A stretch of DNA of 64,000 bases from Motiliproteus sp048265065 (GTDB lineage Bacteria > Pseudomonadota > Gammaproteobacteria > Pseudomonadales > Balneatricaceae). This document shows, one piece after another, positions 26,975-37,049 of the stretch; within the stretch, counting starts at the first letter, position 1, and each line of letters begins with the position of its first letter. The position numbers were made by a program, and so were the translations under genes. The stretch lies in the NCBI GenBank assembly GCA_048265065.1, contig JBLXCH010000002.1, forward strand, positions 1-64,000, written 5' to 3'. The notes under the pieces were generated by a model. The model saw only the letters and a program-made list of their open reading frames with translations. It did no database searches and was not told the origin of the DNA.

Positions 26975-27753
26975 CGCCTATCCAAGCGACTTTCATCACC
27001 AGCAAAACCACGAATATCATCAGCACTTGGCGAAAATTCCTCAACCCAGAAAATAGTTGCACCGACAACGGCTGCGGGCATGATGAACAGGTTAAGTATG
27101 GGTACCATCATGCCGAAGGAAACAACCCCGCCAAACCCAAGAGAGCTGAAACGTCTCGTTTTTAAGTGATCCCGCAAAGCGCGAAAACTTACGTTATTGT
27201 TATCCATAGGATAATCACAATATTGAATTGCCATCATCCATGCACCGAAGAAAAACCATAAGATGGGCGATAACAAGCCAATGACGGGTATGAGCGTCAA
27301 AATGATTAATAATAAAAGTCGCGGTAGCATATAAAGCAACTTCGCTAACTCTCGCTGTAACGCACGAGGAACAGTCGCTAAGATAGCAGCCCAGCTGTCA
27401 TCTACCAACGTAGCTCCGCGTAGTCGCTGCTCCACTCTTTCCGATAAAATTCCATTAAAAGGGGCGGCAATAAAGTTGGCGACAATGCCAAATCCAAAAT
27501 AGATTATCACGAGGACTAATAGGGCGAACACAGGCCAAAGTAACCAATCAAGGAAGCTCAACCAGCTCGGCATCCAATCCAGTAAGTACGCGACCCAAAC
27601 GGAAAAAAGTTGGATCATTGAGTAAATGGCGGTGGCGAATAAAACGATATTAATAATGAGTGGAATGATAACGAACGTGCGAAGTCCAGGTTCCATGACC
27701 ATTGAAAAACCACGGAATAAATAATTTGCACCGCGAAACGGATTGCCGCCCAT
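26971..27753 (-). CDS. cysZ: CysZ-family (EI24-like) membrane protein, probable sulfate transporter
   Basis: CysZ proteins are inner-membrane proteins linked to sulfate uptake for cysteine synthesis. The 260-residue sequence has the family start (NPFRGANYLFRGFSMVMEPGL), about four hydrophobic segments and the conserved interior FIAAPFNGILSERVEQ. AGGA precedes the ATG. The neighbours are not sulfur genes, so the function rests on family resemblance only. The gene is convergent with phoR. Confidence 0.85.
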   Translation of the reverse strand: MGGNPFRGANYLFRGFSMVMEPGLRTFVIIPLIINIVLFATAIYSMIQLFSVWVAYLLDWMPSWLSFLDWLLWPVFALLVLVIIYFGFGIVANFIAAPFNGILSERVEQRLRGATLVDDSWAAILATVPRALQRELAKLLYMLPRLLLLIILTLIPVIGLLSPILWFFFGAWMMAIQYCDYPMDNNNVSFRALRDHLKTRRFSSLGFGGVVSFGMMVPILNLFIMPAAVVGATIFWVEEFSPSADDIRGFAGDESRLDRR

Positions 27754-27838
27754 TGTTTTGTCCTAAAAATGAATAAGTTGCTGTTACGTATTAGTGTAAA
27801 TTGTTGCGATAACCTGTGAGGGTAACTTGTTGTAAACC

Positions 27839-28786
27839 CTACCAGTCCTTCGGCACTTTGAAAACCAATAGCAATGGTCTGCGGTCATGAGGATCAGCTG
27901 CGCGACTGTCGTTGTTATTGTCTAAAATAACGTAAAGACGATCTTGTATTTTTGCGATGCCTTCTGCTTTACCAAAGCGCTGGTCTTGATACTTCCATCG
28001 AGGTGATTTTTCAATGGCTTCATACGACCAACAATGCTCGACTGAGAAGTCGGTTAGTAGCCTTCGACAAACTTTGAAATGATTTCGTTCCAGCGTATAC
28101 AGGTGGCTGTTTTCTGCGATGAGACCAGAAAAATCTTGAGGCTGAAAAAAATCAGGAAAGCCTTCTAGATAAAAAGCGGTTGCTTGACTCGGTTCAGTTA
28201 ATGACGACGCCACTATGCCTCGAGGTTGACGCTCTGCGGCGATAAAAACGTGGTTCTCATTAATAGCTAGCCCTTCTGCTTTGGCATTACGATGCTCAAA
28301 CAACCCTTTTCCCCGTCCTGCTAGGTAGCTTTTTTCACCAAGCCAAGTCATTTGCCCATCAACATTAATCGCTAAGATCTGCGATAAGGTTTCACTGAGT
28401 AAATAAACGTTTCCCTGTTGGCAGCTGATGCCTTCCCAGTCGTACCGTCGAGACAGATTACTCCACCATTGGGTGCCGAAATCATAATGCTTAAGGCTAG
28501 GTTTAGGGATATTGTGAAGTCTCTGATGTTCAACAACCTGCGCCAGATCAGCCTTCATTTTGATTTTGAAGACGGTGCTGTTATGGCGGTCAGACACCAT
28601 CAGTAACTCATCGTTGCAACGTGCCAACCCTGATGGTTGTAAACCTGAAGTGATCGCACTTTCTACTGGTAAAACAGTAATGATTTCCAATGGTTTAAGC
28701 GCGACCGCTTGAGCCGCCGCGCTTAGCAGCGATAGTGCCAAAAGGCGTAAGATAAAGAGTAGGAAGATGGCGTTAAGCGATGTCAT
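27839..28786 (-). CDS. Secreted phytase-like / esterase-like beta-propeller protein
   Basis: The 315-residue protein has an N-terminal signal peptide (to about residue 28) and resembles the 'esterase-like activity of phytase' and SdiA-regulated beta-propeller families: LQPSGLARCNDELLMVSD, a YDWEGISC strand, NAKAEGLAI and RFGKAEGIA with ILDNNND near the C terminus. Repeated (A/W)EG(I/L) motifs mark the blades. The substrate is unknown; lying two genes from phoBR suggests, but does not show, a role in phosphate release. No Pho box was found directly before it. It could equally be a structural propeller without enzyme activity. Confidence 0.65.
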   Translation of the reverse strand: MTSLNAIFLLFILRLLALSLLSAAAQAVALKPLEIITVLPVESAITSGLQPSGLARCNDELLMVSDRHNSTVFKIKMKADLAQVVEHQRLHNIPKPSLKHYDFGTQWWSNLSRRYDWEGISCQQGNVYLLSETLSQILAINVDGQMTWLGEKSYLAGRGKGLFEHRNAKAEGLAINENHVFIAAERQPRGIVASSLTEPSQATAFYLEGFPDFFQPQDFSGLIAENSHLYTLERNHFKVCRRLLTDFSVEHCWSYEAIEKSPRWKYQDQRFGKAEGIAKIQDRLYVILDNNNDSRAADPHDRRPLLLVFKVPKDW

Positions 28787-28807
28787 CTTACACTCCTATG
28801 TGCTCTA

Positions 28808-29071
28808 TTAGCGGCGGCCTTTGTAAAGGCCGAAAAAGCACATGACTAAACCTACAAGTGACAGCATAAACGAGATATTGACCCAGTTAGGGTTTCGCTG
28901 CAGATAAGGGACAAAAGGCTGCTTTTGCTCCATGTCGCAGGCGAGTTTGACGTAATCAAAGTAGCCGCCAGCGATGATGCATTGATTAACTGCTGACATT
29001 TCAATGAAGTAGTCGACAAGTAGCGCACTTAAAGGGCCGACTAATAAGATAAGACCTAATTTTAAAACCAC
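28808..29071 (-). CDS. Small two-helix membrane protein, unknown
   Basis: I do not recognise this 87-residue protein. It has two hydrophobic helices, residues about 2-25 (LKLGLILLVGPLSALLVDYF) and about 65-84 (WVNISFMLSLVGLVMCFFGL), separated by a polar segment with two Cys (QCIIAGG, LACDMEQ) that would face one side of the membrane and might form a disulfide. A basic C terminus (YKGRR) suggests cytoplasmic tails. It lies 21 bases upstream of the phytase-like gene on the same strand, so the two are probably cotranscribed. Confidence 0.6.
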   Translation of the reverse strand: MVLKLGLILLVGPLSALLVDYFIEMSAVNQCIIAGGYFDYVKLACDMEQKQPFVPYLQRNPNWVNISFMLSLVGLVMCFFGLYKGRR

Positions 29072-29102
29072 GAGAAGAACCTTTTTCTATAACCTGAAGT
29101 AA

Positions 29103-29696
29103 TTAATCGTCAACACAGATGCCAATATTGCTCACACCTTGGTTGCGGGCTAATTCTCTTAGCTCGTCAAGGACATGGGCTTTGGGTGTGTTTAATAGGG
29201 TTAATTGGTCGAGCAGGTTTTCTGCAAAGCCGAGCTGCTGTTCCATTAACTCATGGGTATTGATGAAGCGGACTAACTCTTCATCCGATAACGTAGGTTC
29301 TGCAATAACTTCAAGGTAGGATGCAACCGTTTCTTCTGCGAGAAGGCTAATATTTAATGCTTCGTCGGGGCTTGGGTGGTCGAGCTGTTCAAGCGCCGCA
29401 GTCACCGTAACTGCAGCATCTAGCGCAGGATAGACCCCGTACATATCGTATTGCTCGACATCTGGGGTTTGTTCTTCGACGCGTTGTAACTGTGTTTCAG
29501 TATTGCAGTTACCGCGCTGGCAAAGATGATCCCATACTTTATCGAGGGCCATGCGTAAAACGTCAGCATCTTTCGATTCTGTGACGTTGGCAAAAAGCTC
29601 AAAGTTTGGGAACAAGCGCTCTGCATGAGCTGCAGTATAAGCGGCTAGTTGCCATTCATTAAGTGAGCTTATTTTTGACGTATATTCAGCATTCAT
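29103..29696 (-). CDS. YjaG-family protein (DUF416)
   Basis: This 197-residue soluble helical protein belongs to the DUF416/YjaG family, seen from the N-terminal WQLAAYTAAHAERLFPNFELF, the MALDKVWDHL block and YPALDAAVTVTAALE. Its function is unknown. In E. coli yjaG also sits near hemE, so the neighbourhood is conserved here: hemE lies about 170 bases upstream on the same strand. Confidence 0.85.
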   Translation of the reverse strand: MNAEYTSKISSLNEWQLAAYTAAHAERLFPNFELFANVTESKDADVLRMALDKVWDHLCQRGNCNTETQLQRVEEQTPDVEQYDMYGVYPALDAAVTVTAALEQLDHPSPDEALNISLLAEETVASYLEVIAEPTLSDEELVRFINTHELMEQQLGFAENLLDQLTLLNTPKAHVLDELRELARNQGVSNIGICVDD

Positions 29697-29864
29697 GCCG
29701 GAAGGTGCCTTAATCAGTTAATCCATTGCGTTTGCAAAAGAACCTAAGGTTCCAGGCCTGATTATGGTTGTTAGGAGGGCCGAGATGAACGACCACTATA
29801 CCGTCGTCCACCGCTTGTTTCTAATGAAATAATTTGACGTATGTTAGCGTCAGTATTGAGCTAA

Positions 29865-30929
29865 TTACTGATGATAGGGTGCACTTAATTCATGAACCGC
29901 TTCGATAAATGCTCCTGCATGATCAGGGTCGACAAATTGATGAATACCGTGACCTAAGTTGAAGACATGCCCGGTGTTGCCGTTAAAACCCTGCAAGATA
30001 CGCTCGACTTCCTTGCGGATTACCGCGGGGGAGGCATAAAGTACGGATGGGTCCATGTTCCCTTGTAGGGCGACATTGTGCCCTACACGACGTTTGGCAT
30101 CGGCGATTTCAGTGGTCCAATCAAGACCTAACGCATCGGTACCCGTAGCGGCTATTTCTTCTAACCATTGACCGCCATTTTTGGTGAATAAAATTACGGG
30201 GATTTTGCGACCGTCATGTTCACGAATTAAACCATCGACAATTTGCTTCATATAGGCGAGTGAAAAAGCTTCGTAGCAGCCTTTGCTAAGTACACCGCCC
30301 CAGGTATCAAAAATCTGTACGGCTTGTGCGCCAGCCTTGATTTGTTCATTTAAGTAATCGGTGACAGAAAGCGCCAACTTATGCAGCAATTGGTGCATCA
30401 CTTCGGGGGTGGAGTACATCATTTGCTTAATATGACGGAAGTCTTTACTTGAGCCACCTTCGACCATGTAGGTAGCGAGTGTCCAAGGGCTACCAGAAAA
30501 ACCGATGAGCGGTACGCGGCCGTTGAGTTCACGACGAATGGTGCTGACGGCGTTCATTACATAGTCTAGATCGGATGATGCTTTGGGCACAGGTAAGGCT
30601 TCTACATCTGCTTCTGTACGCACAATCTTTTTGAAACGAGGGCCTTCGCCCGTTTCGAAATATAAACCAAGGCCCATAGCATCGGGGATGGTGAGAATGT
30701 CGGAGAAAAGAATAGCAGCGTCTAATGGATAGCGTTCAAGTGGTTGTAAGGTAACTTCACAGGCGAATTCGGCGTTTTTGCACAGGCTCATAAAATCGCC
30801 GGCTTGAGAACGAGTTTCTCGATATTCAGGCAAATAGCGACCCGCTTGACGCATCATCCAGACTGGCGTGGCATCAACAGGTTGTTTGAGTAGTGCGCGA
30901 AGGAAACGATCGTTTTTCAATTCAGCCAT
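29865..30929 (-). CDS. hemE: Uroporphyrinogen decarboxylase
   Basis: HemE removes four carboxyl groups from uroporphyrinogen III on the haem pathway. The 354-residue protein has the N-terminal substrate loop MRQAGRYLPEYRETR, the catalytic-Asp region ILFSDILTIPDAMG, and GFSGSPWTLATYMVEGG. Length is normal. It follows gltD on the same strand beyond two hairpins. A weak hairpin (TGACG / CGTCA) lies just after its stop near 29838-29855. Confidence 0.96.
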   Translation of the reverse strand: MAELKNDRFLRALLKQPVDATPVWMMRQAGRYLPEYRETRSQAGDFMSLCKNAEFACEVTLQPLERYPLDAAILFSDILTIPDAMGLGLYFETGEGPRFKKIVRTEADVEALPVPKASSDLDYVMNAVSTIRRELNGRVPLIGFSGSPWTLATYMVEGGSSKDFRHIKQMMYSTPEVMHQLLHKLALSVTDYLNEQIKAGAQAVQIFDTWGGVLSKGCYEAFSLAYMKQIVDGLIREHDGRKIPVILFTKNGGQWLEEIAATGTDALGLDWTTEIADAKRRVGHNVALQGNMDPSVLYASPAVIRKEVERILQGFNGNTGHVFNLGHGIHQFVDPDHAGAFIEAVHELSAPYHQ

Positions 30930-31033
30930 GTTATCAGCCTGTCTGTCTCTGCTAGAGCCCGCCGGTGGGCTGTGATATTCAGATAGTGAAAACGGCTGGT
31001 AATTTCACCGTTTACAAAATATCCACATACTAT

Positions 31034-31079
31034 AAAGGCACGAAAACGTGCCTTTGTTGAGTACTACCGTTACGGTAGT
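31034..31079 (-). terminator. Two tandem hairpins after gltD
   Basis: On the minus strand the first hairpin is ACTACCG / CGGTAGT with a three-base loop (31063-31079). The second is AAAGGCACG / CGTGCCTTT with a four-base loop (31034-31055). Both lie between the gltD stop and hemE and could end the gltBD transcript, though the T runs are short. Confidence 0.75.
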
Positions 31080-31093
31080 TTGTCGGATTTAGA

Positions 31094-32530
31094 TTATACG
31101 TCGAGATAATCTAAAATGCCTTCTGCAGCTTTGCGGCCTTCATCAATGGCGGTAACCACTAAGTCAGATCCGCGAACCATATCGCCGCCAGCGAAAACTT
31201 TTTCATTGCTGGTTTGGTAAGCAAAGCGATCAGCAGAGCCTTCTGCCTTGGCTACAACGCGATCACCGTCATCTAAATTAATGCCGTATTGTTCAAACCA
31301 TGGTGCTGGGCTTGGACGGAAGCCAAAGGCTACCAGTACTGCATCAACCGGCAGAATTTCATCACTGCCTTCGATAACAACAGGGCGACGACGGCCGTTA
31401 GCGTCAGGCTCACCTAGTTCGGTGGTGACCAGCTTAATACCGGTGACTTTACCGTTCTCACCCACGACTTCGACAGGTTGGCGGTTAAATAAGAATTTAA
31501 CGCCTTCTTCTTTCGAGTTTTTAACTTCGCGGCGTGAGCCGGGCATGTTGGCTTCATCACGGCGGTATGCACAGTGAACACTCTTGGCGCCTTGTCGGAT
31601 GGAAGTACGGTTACAGTCCATCGCCGTATCACCGCCACCAAGAACAACAACACGCTGACCTTTAAGGTCAATGAAACCGTGTTCGTCGGTTTGCTCGAAA
31701 CCCAGACGGTTGTTGATGTTTGAAATCAAGAATGGCAGCGCGTCATAGACGCCATCCAAGTCTTCACCGGGGAAGCCGCCTTTCATGTATTTGTAAGTAC
31801 CCATGCCTAAGAACACAGCGTCATAGCCATCGATCAATGATTGGAAATCAATGTCTTTGCCAACCTCAGTGTTAAGCTTGAATTCAACACCCATGCTTTC
31901 GAAGATCTCACGGCGACGAGTAATGACGTCTTTTTCTAGCTTGAATTCAGGGATACCAAACGTCAGCAAGCCACCAATTTCAGGATGACGGTCGAACACA
32001 ACTGGCGTTACGCCATTACGAATCAAAATATCGGCACAGGCTAAACCTGCAGGACCAGCACCGATCACGGCGACTTTCTTATCTGTCTTAACAACGTTAG
32101 ATAGATCTGGTCTCCAGCCCATCGCCATGGCGGTATCAGTGATGTACTTTTCTACAGAGCCGATAGTAACCGCGCCAAAATCGCCGGTTTCTAAAGTACA
32201 TGCACCTTCACAAAGGCGGTCTTGTGGGCAGACGCGACCACAGACTTCAGGTAGTGAGTTCGTTTGGTGGCAGAGTTCCACTGCCTCCATGATGTTGCCT
32301 TCAGAAACAAGCTTTAACCAGTTTGGAATGTAGTTATGAACGGGGCATTTCCATTCACAGTAAGGATTACCACAAGACAAACAACGGTGTGCTTGATTTG
32401 AAGCCTCTTCGGGCTTAAAGCTGCCGTAGATTTCATTAAATTGCTTTTTGCGGACGCTGGCAGCGGTTTTCTTTGGATCTTTACGAGCCACGTCAACAAA
32501 CTGAAAATCATTATGTAGGCGAGTAGACAT
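31094..32530 (-). CDS. gltD: Glutamate synthase (NADPH) small subunit
   Basis: GltD passes electrons from NADPH to the large subunit of glutamate synthase, which makes two glutamates from glutamine and 2-oxoglutarate. The 478-residue protein has N-terminal iron-sulfur Cys motifs (CLSCGNPYCEWKCPV and CGRVCPQDRLCEGAC), an FAD fold IGAGPAGLACADIL and an NADPH fold VVLGGGDTAMDC. It lies 73 bases after gltB on the same strand. Sequence is close to the pseudomonad type. Confidence 0.95.
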   Translation of the reverse strand: MSTRLHNDFQFVDVARKDPKKTAASVRKKQFNEIYGSFKPEEASNQAHRCLSCGNPYCEWKCPVHNYIPNWLKLVSEGNIMEAVELCHQTNSLPEVCGRVCPQDRLCEGACTLETGDFGAVTIGSVEKYITDTAMAMGWRPDLSNVVKTDKKVAVIGAGPAGLACADILIRNGVTPVVFDRHPEIGGLLTFGIPEFKLEKDVITRRREIFESMGVEFKLNTEVGKDIDFQSLIDGYDAVFLGMGTYKYMKGGFPGEDLDGVYDALPFLISNINNRLGFEQTDEHGFIDLKGQRVVVLGGGDTAMDCNRTSIRQGAKSVHCAYRRDEANMPGSRREVKNSKEEGVKFLFNRQPVEVVGENGKVTGIKLVTTELGEPDANGRRRPVVIEGSDEILPVDAVLVAFGFRPSPAPWFEQYGINLDDGDRVVAKAEGSADRFAYQTSNEKVFAGGDMVRGSDLVVTAIDEGRKAAEGILDYLDV

Positions 32531-32603
32531 TACACCTGTTCCTCATTTATGGGCGCCTACCAACCTAGGCGCACATGTTTCTGATAACTTTTCGCGAAGC
32601 GGC

Positions 32604-35600
32604 CTATTGAGGGCTGCTGGTTGTTTGGTCTAGTAATTCACCTAGGCCTGCAGCCTTTGGTTTAACTAACCAGAACATCGCGATGTAATCATCAAAGTTA
32701 TCAAGAATATGTTGACCCCATTTGCTCTTTGTTTCTTCCACATACTTAGTAATAACGCCACGAAGGTGGTTTTTATACTCTTCCATGGTGTTATTCGAGA
32801 TACGGTGGATTTCAACGAGCTCATGGTTGTATCTGTCGACAAACGTACGGTCTAGGTCGAGTACATAAGCGAAACCGCCTGTCATACCCGCACCAAAGTT
32901 ATAACCGGTGTTACCCAGTACAGTAATCAAACCACCAGTCATGTATTCACAGCAGTGATCTCCTGCGCCTTCAATAACTGCATGGGCACCAGAGTTACGA
33001 ACACCAAAGCGCTCACCTGCACAGCCTGCGGCAAACAATTGTCCGCCGGTTGCACCATAAAGACAGGTGTTACCGATAATGGAGGTCTTTTGCGTTTCGT
33101 ATTCACTGCCTTCTGGTGGACGGATGACCAACTTACCGCTCGCCATGCCTTTACCAACGTAATCGTTGGCATCACCTTCAAGGTACATTTCAAGGCCGCC
33201 CGCATTCCAAACACCAAAGCTTTGGCCGGCAACGCCGGTTAAGTTGAGGCGAATAGGCGCGTCTTCCATGCCTTTGTTGCCGTGAACCTTAGCAATCTCA
33301 CCAGATAAACGTGCGCCGACAGAGCGGTCACAGTTGGTGATGTTGAAGTCAAAGGTGCCACCGGACTTGTTCTTCACAGCATCAAGACAGCTATCCACGA
33401 TAGCTTCGTTCAGCAAACCTTTGTCGTAAGGTTCGTTGCGCGCGATCTGACATGTCTGTAGGACACCGGGTTTGATGTAGTCATTCTTTAGAATTGGAGT
33501 CAGATCCAGTTGCTGCTGCTTGGCTGTGTTACCAGGCAGAATTTCTAGCAAATCGGTACGGCCAACTAATTCTTCGAGCGAGCTTACGCCTAGTTTCGCC
33601 ATCCATTGACGAGTTTCTTCAGCGATGAAGGTAAAGAGGTTTTTGACCATATCTACCGTGCCGATGAAGTGCTTGGAGCGTAAGTAGTCTTGTTGTGTCG
33701 CAACACCGGTAGCGCAGTTGTTTAGATGGCAGATACGCAGGTATTTACAACCTAGCGCGACCATCGGCAAAGTACCGAAACCGAAGCTTTCTGCACCTAA
33801 AATTGCTGCTTTGATCACATCCAATCCAGTTTTTAGGCCACCGTCAGTTTGGACGCGAACTTTATCACGCAAATTGTTAATGATGAGTGCTTGATGGGTT
33901 TCACTTAAGCCAATTTCCCACGGTGAACCCGCGTGACGGATCGACGTGATAGGGCTTGCCGCAGTACCACCGTCGTAACCTGATATGGTGATTAAATCTG
34001 CATAGGCTTTAGCAACACCCGCTGCGATAGTGCCAACGCCTGGGCGAGAAACCAGTTTCACAGAAACCAACGCTTCAGGGTTTACTTGTTTCAAATCGAA
34101 AATAAGCTGGGCTAAATCTTCAATTGAATAAATGTCGTGGTGCGGTGGTGGTGAAATTAGCGTGACACCCGGTACCGAGAATCGCAATGTCGCGATCAAG
34201 TTGTTCACTTTACCGCCGGGTAGCTGACCGCCTTCACCAGGCTTAGCGCCTTGGGCTACTTTAATTTGAAGTACTTCGCCATTCACAAGGTAGTGTGGGG
34301 TCACACCGAAACGGCCAGAAGCGATTTGTTTAATCTTGGAGCGACGATTGGTTCCGAAACGAGAAGGGTCTTCACCACCTTCACCTGAGTTAGAGCGACC
34401 ACCAAGGTCGTTCATTGCCATGGCTAGGGCTTCGTGCGCTTCTGGAGAGAGTGCACCTAAAGACATCGCGGCAGTATCGAAGCGTTTATAAATTTCGCTA
34501 GCAGGCTCTACGTCATCAATGCTGATGCCCTTGCCTTCTTTAAGCTTGAAAAGATCGCGAATCGAGGCAACCGGGCGTTCATTCACTAATCTAGCGAATT
34601 CGGCATAAGCTGCGGCATCGTTGTTTGCTACGGCATCTTGAATCGCATGAACAACGTCTGGGTTGAACGCATGGTATTCCTTGCCGTGGACATATTTCAG
34701 CATGCCACCTTGGTCGATAGATTTACGCAGTTTCCACGCATCTTTCGCCAATGACGCTTGATCGTTTTGGAAGTCGGTAAAACTTGCGCCTTTAATACGG
34801 TTAGCTACGCCTTTGAAGCAAAGATCAACGATTTCGTTGCTGAGCCCGATGGACTCGAACAACTGCGCACCACGATACGAAGCAATGGCTGAAATCCCCA
34901 TCTTCGACATGATTTTTAGGAGGCCTTTGTTGATGCCCTTACGGTAATTTGTGTGGGCTACAATCTCATCACCTTCCAACTCGCCTGTGCTTAACATGTC
35001 GTTGATAACTCGATAAGCAAGGTATGGATATACTGCAGTTGCACCAAAACCTAATAGCACGGCAATTTGGTGAGAGTCGCGAGCTGTTCCGGTATCGACC
35101 ACAATGTTGCTGTCACAGCGTAAGCCTTTAGCGACTAGGCGGTGGTGGACTGCGCCGGTTGCCATTAATGCAGGAATGGTAAGCTGTTCTTTATCAAGCT
35201 TACGATCCGAAATAATTAAAATGACTGCGCCATCACGGACAGCGGCTTCAGCGTTATCACAGAGGTTAATGATGGCTTGTTCTAAGCCAATATCAGCATT
35301 GTAAGTCAGCTCCATATAATGGTTTTTAAAGCCATCAATGCCGCTAAAGATTTCCTGATACTTGCGTGGCGACAGCACCGGAGAAGACAGGATGATACGA
35401 TGGGCGTGCTCTGGCGTATCGCTAAATACGTTGCGCTCTGCACCCAAGCAAGTTTCCAGTGACATAACGATTGACTCACGCAATGGGTCAATCGGCGGAT
35501 TGGTAACCTGAGCAAACTGCTGGCGGAAATAGTCAGCGAGTTGGCGAGCCTTGGTTGAAAGCACCGCCATTGGGGTATCATCACCCATTGAACCAACGGC

Positions 35601-37049
35601 TTCTTGAGCAGATTCTGCTAAAGGTCGGATAACCTGATCACGCTCTTCATTGGTGACTTGGTACATTTTCATGTGCGTTTTCAGTAAATCCGGTGAAAAC
35701 GCTTTGAACTGGAGGTCACGGTCATTGAGGCGAGATTCGAGATGGATTGAGTTTTCTTTCAACCAATCTTTATAAGGCTTAGCACTTTTTAGACGATTAT
35801 CTACATCTTCAGTATGTAGCACTTCGCCGGTAACGGTGTCGATTGCTAGTACCTGTCCTGGTCCTACGCGGCCTTTGGCGACTACATCTTCTGGTTTGTA
35901 ATCGTATGTGCCGATTTCAGAGGCAGTACAGATAATGCCATCTTTGGTTACAACCCAACGTGAAGGGCGTAAACCGTTACGGTCTAGCATACAGACAGCT
36001 GTGCGACCGTCAGTCATTACCAAGCCTGCAGGCCCATCCCAAGGTTCCATGTGCATGGAGTTATATTCGTAGAAGGCACGAAGTTCAGGGTCCATGGTGT
36101 CGACATTCTGCCAAGCAGGTGGAATCAACATACGCACAGCACGGTAAATTTCCATGCCGCCAGCAACCATCAATTCAACCATGTTATCAAGGCTGGATGA
36201 GTCAGAGCCGGTGGTGTTAACAATAGGGTGCATTTCTGCCAAGTTAGGCAGTAAGTCCGTCGCAAATTTGCTAGCACGGGCGTTTGCCCAATTACGGTTA
36301 CCTTCGATCGTGTTGATCTCACCGTTGTGTGCCACGGTGCGGAACGGCTGTGCAAGCGGCCAGCGTGGTGCAGTGTTAGTTGAGAAACGCTGGTGGAAGA
36401 CGCAAATTGCAGTTTCTAGACGTTCATCAGCAAGGTCTTTATAGAAACTGGTTAAGTCAGCAGGCATCACTAAGCCTTTGTATGACAATACCGAGTTCGA
36501 CAAGCTACAAACGTAAAAATCTTCGTCGTCAGCTAAGGCAATTTCTGCCTTACGACGAGCCACGAATAGGCTGACAGTGAGCTCTTTCTCAGACTTACCG
36601 GAATAATTGATAAAGATTTGCTCAATTTGCGGTAAGGTTTCAAGTGCGATAGGTCCGCAAGAAGATTCATCCGTCGGAACTTCGCGCCAACCTAAGACAT
36701 CCAGGCCTTCAGCAATGAGCTCTTTTTCCAAGGCTTTACGCGATACTTCGGCTTTCTTCTCATCTTTTGAGAGGAACACCATACCCAAACCGTAGTGTTC
36801 GGTCAGTGCCTGATTGAAGGTTTCTTGCGCAATCGTGCGGATGAACGAATCCGGCATCTGCATTAGCAAACCACAGCCATCGCCAGTTTTGCCGTCAGCA
36901 GCAATGCCCCCGCGGTGAGTCATGCAGGTTAAGGAGTGTATAGCTTTTAATAGCAAGTCGTGGCTGCTTTCACCCTTGATGTGGGCCATAAGGCCAAAGC
37001 CACAGTTGTCCTTAAACTCGCCGGGGCGGTAGAGTCCGGTATATGTCAT
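32604..37049 (-). CDS. gltB: Glutamate synthase (NADPH) large subunit
   Basis: GltB carries the glutamine amidotransferase and synthase sites. After a short propeptide the catalytic Cys occurs in DNCGFGLMAHIKGE. Then follow the class II amidotransferase domain (to about 430), the central domain, the FMN-binding synthase barrel (GLSETHQALIINNLRDKV, QTDGGLKTG), the 3Fe-4S Cys cluster (LGCKYLRICHLNNCATG) and the C-terminal beta-helix (GATGGQLFAAGCAGERFGVR). The 1481-residue length is normal. ATG 37049 (MTYTGLYRPGEF) with GAG upstream is preferred to TTG 37064. gltD follows. Confidence 0.96.
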   Translation of the reverse strand: MTYTGLYRPGEFKDNCGFGLMAHIKGESSHDLLLKAIHSLTCMTHRGGIAADGKTGDGCGLLMQMPDSFIRTIAQETFNQALTEHYGLGMVFLSKDEKKAEVSRKALEKELIAEGLDVLGWREVPTDESSCGPIALETLPQIEQIFINYSGKSEKELTVSLFVARRKAEIALADDEDFYVCSLSNSVLSYKGLVMPADLTSFYKDLADERLETAICVFHQRFSTNTAPRWPLAQPFRTVAHNGEINTIEGNRNWANARASKFATDLLPNLAEMHPIVNTTGSDSSSLDNMVELMVAGGMEIYRAVRMLIPPAWQNVDTMDPELRAFYEYNSMHMEPWDGPAGLVMTDGRTAVCMLDRNGLRPSRWVVTKDGIICTASEIGTYDYKPEDVVAKGRVGPGQVLAIDTVTGEVLHTEDVDNRLKSAKPYKDWLKENSIHLESRLNDRDLQFKAFSPDLLKTHMKMYQVTNEERDQVIRPLAESAQEAVGSMGDDTPMAVLSTKARQLADYFRQQFAQVTNPPIDPLRESIVMSLETCLGAERNVFSDTPEHAHRIILSSPVLSPRKYQEIFSGIDGFKNHYMELTYNADIGLEQAIINLCDNAEAAVRDGAVILIISDRKLDKEQLTIPALMATGAVHHRLVAKGLRCDSNIVVDTGTARDSHQIAVLLGFGATAVYPYLAYRVINDMLSTGELEGDEIVAHTNYRKGINKGLLKIMSKMGISAIASYRGAQLFESIGLSNEIVDLCFKGVANRIKGASFTDFQNDQASLAKDAWKLRKSIDQGGMLKYVHGKEYHAFNPDVVHAIQDAVANNDAAAYAEFARLVNERPVASIRDLFKLKEGKGISIDDVEPASEIYKRFDTAAMSLGALSPEAHEALAMAMNDLGGRSNSGEGGEDPSRFGTNRRSKIKQIASGRFGVTPHYLVNGEVLQIKVAQGAKPGEGGQLPGGKVNNLIATLRFSVPGVTLISPPPHHDIYSIEDLAQLIFDLKQVNPEALVSVKLVSRPGVGTIAAGVAKAYADLITISGYDGGTAASPITSIRHAGSPWEIGLSETHQALIINNLRDKVRVQTDGGLKTGLDVIKAAILGAESFGFGTLPMVALGCKYLRICHLNNCATGVATQQDYLRSKHFIGTVDMVKNLFTFIAEETRQWMAKLGVSSLEELVGRTDLLEILPGNTAKQQQLDLTPILKNDYIKPGVLQTCQIARNEPYDKGLLNEAIVDSCLDAVKNKSGGTFDFNITNCDRSVGARLSGEIAKVHGNKGMEDAPIRLNLTGVAGQSFGVWNAGGLEMYLEGDANDYVGKGMASGKLVIRPPEGSEYETQKTSIIGNTCLYGATGGQLFAAGCAGERFGVRNSGAHAVIEGAGDHCCEYMTGGLITVLGNTGYNFGAGMTGGFAYVLDLDRTFVDRYNHELVEIHRISNNTMEEYKNHLRGVITKYVEETKSKWGQHILDNFDDYIAMFWLVKPKAAGLGELLDQTTSSPQ

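Noticed and set aside
31248..31577. 109-codon plus-strand frame inside gltD
   Set aside because: It is a shadow of the well-conserved GltD coding strand.
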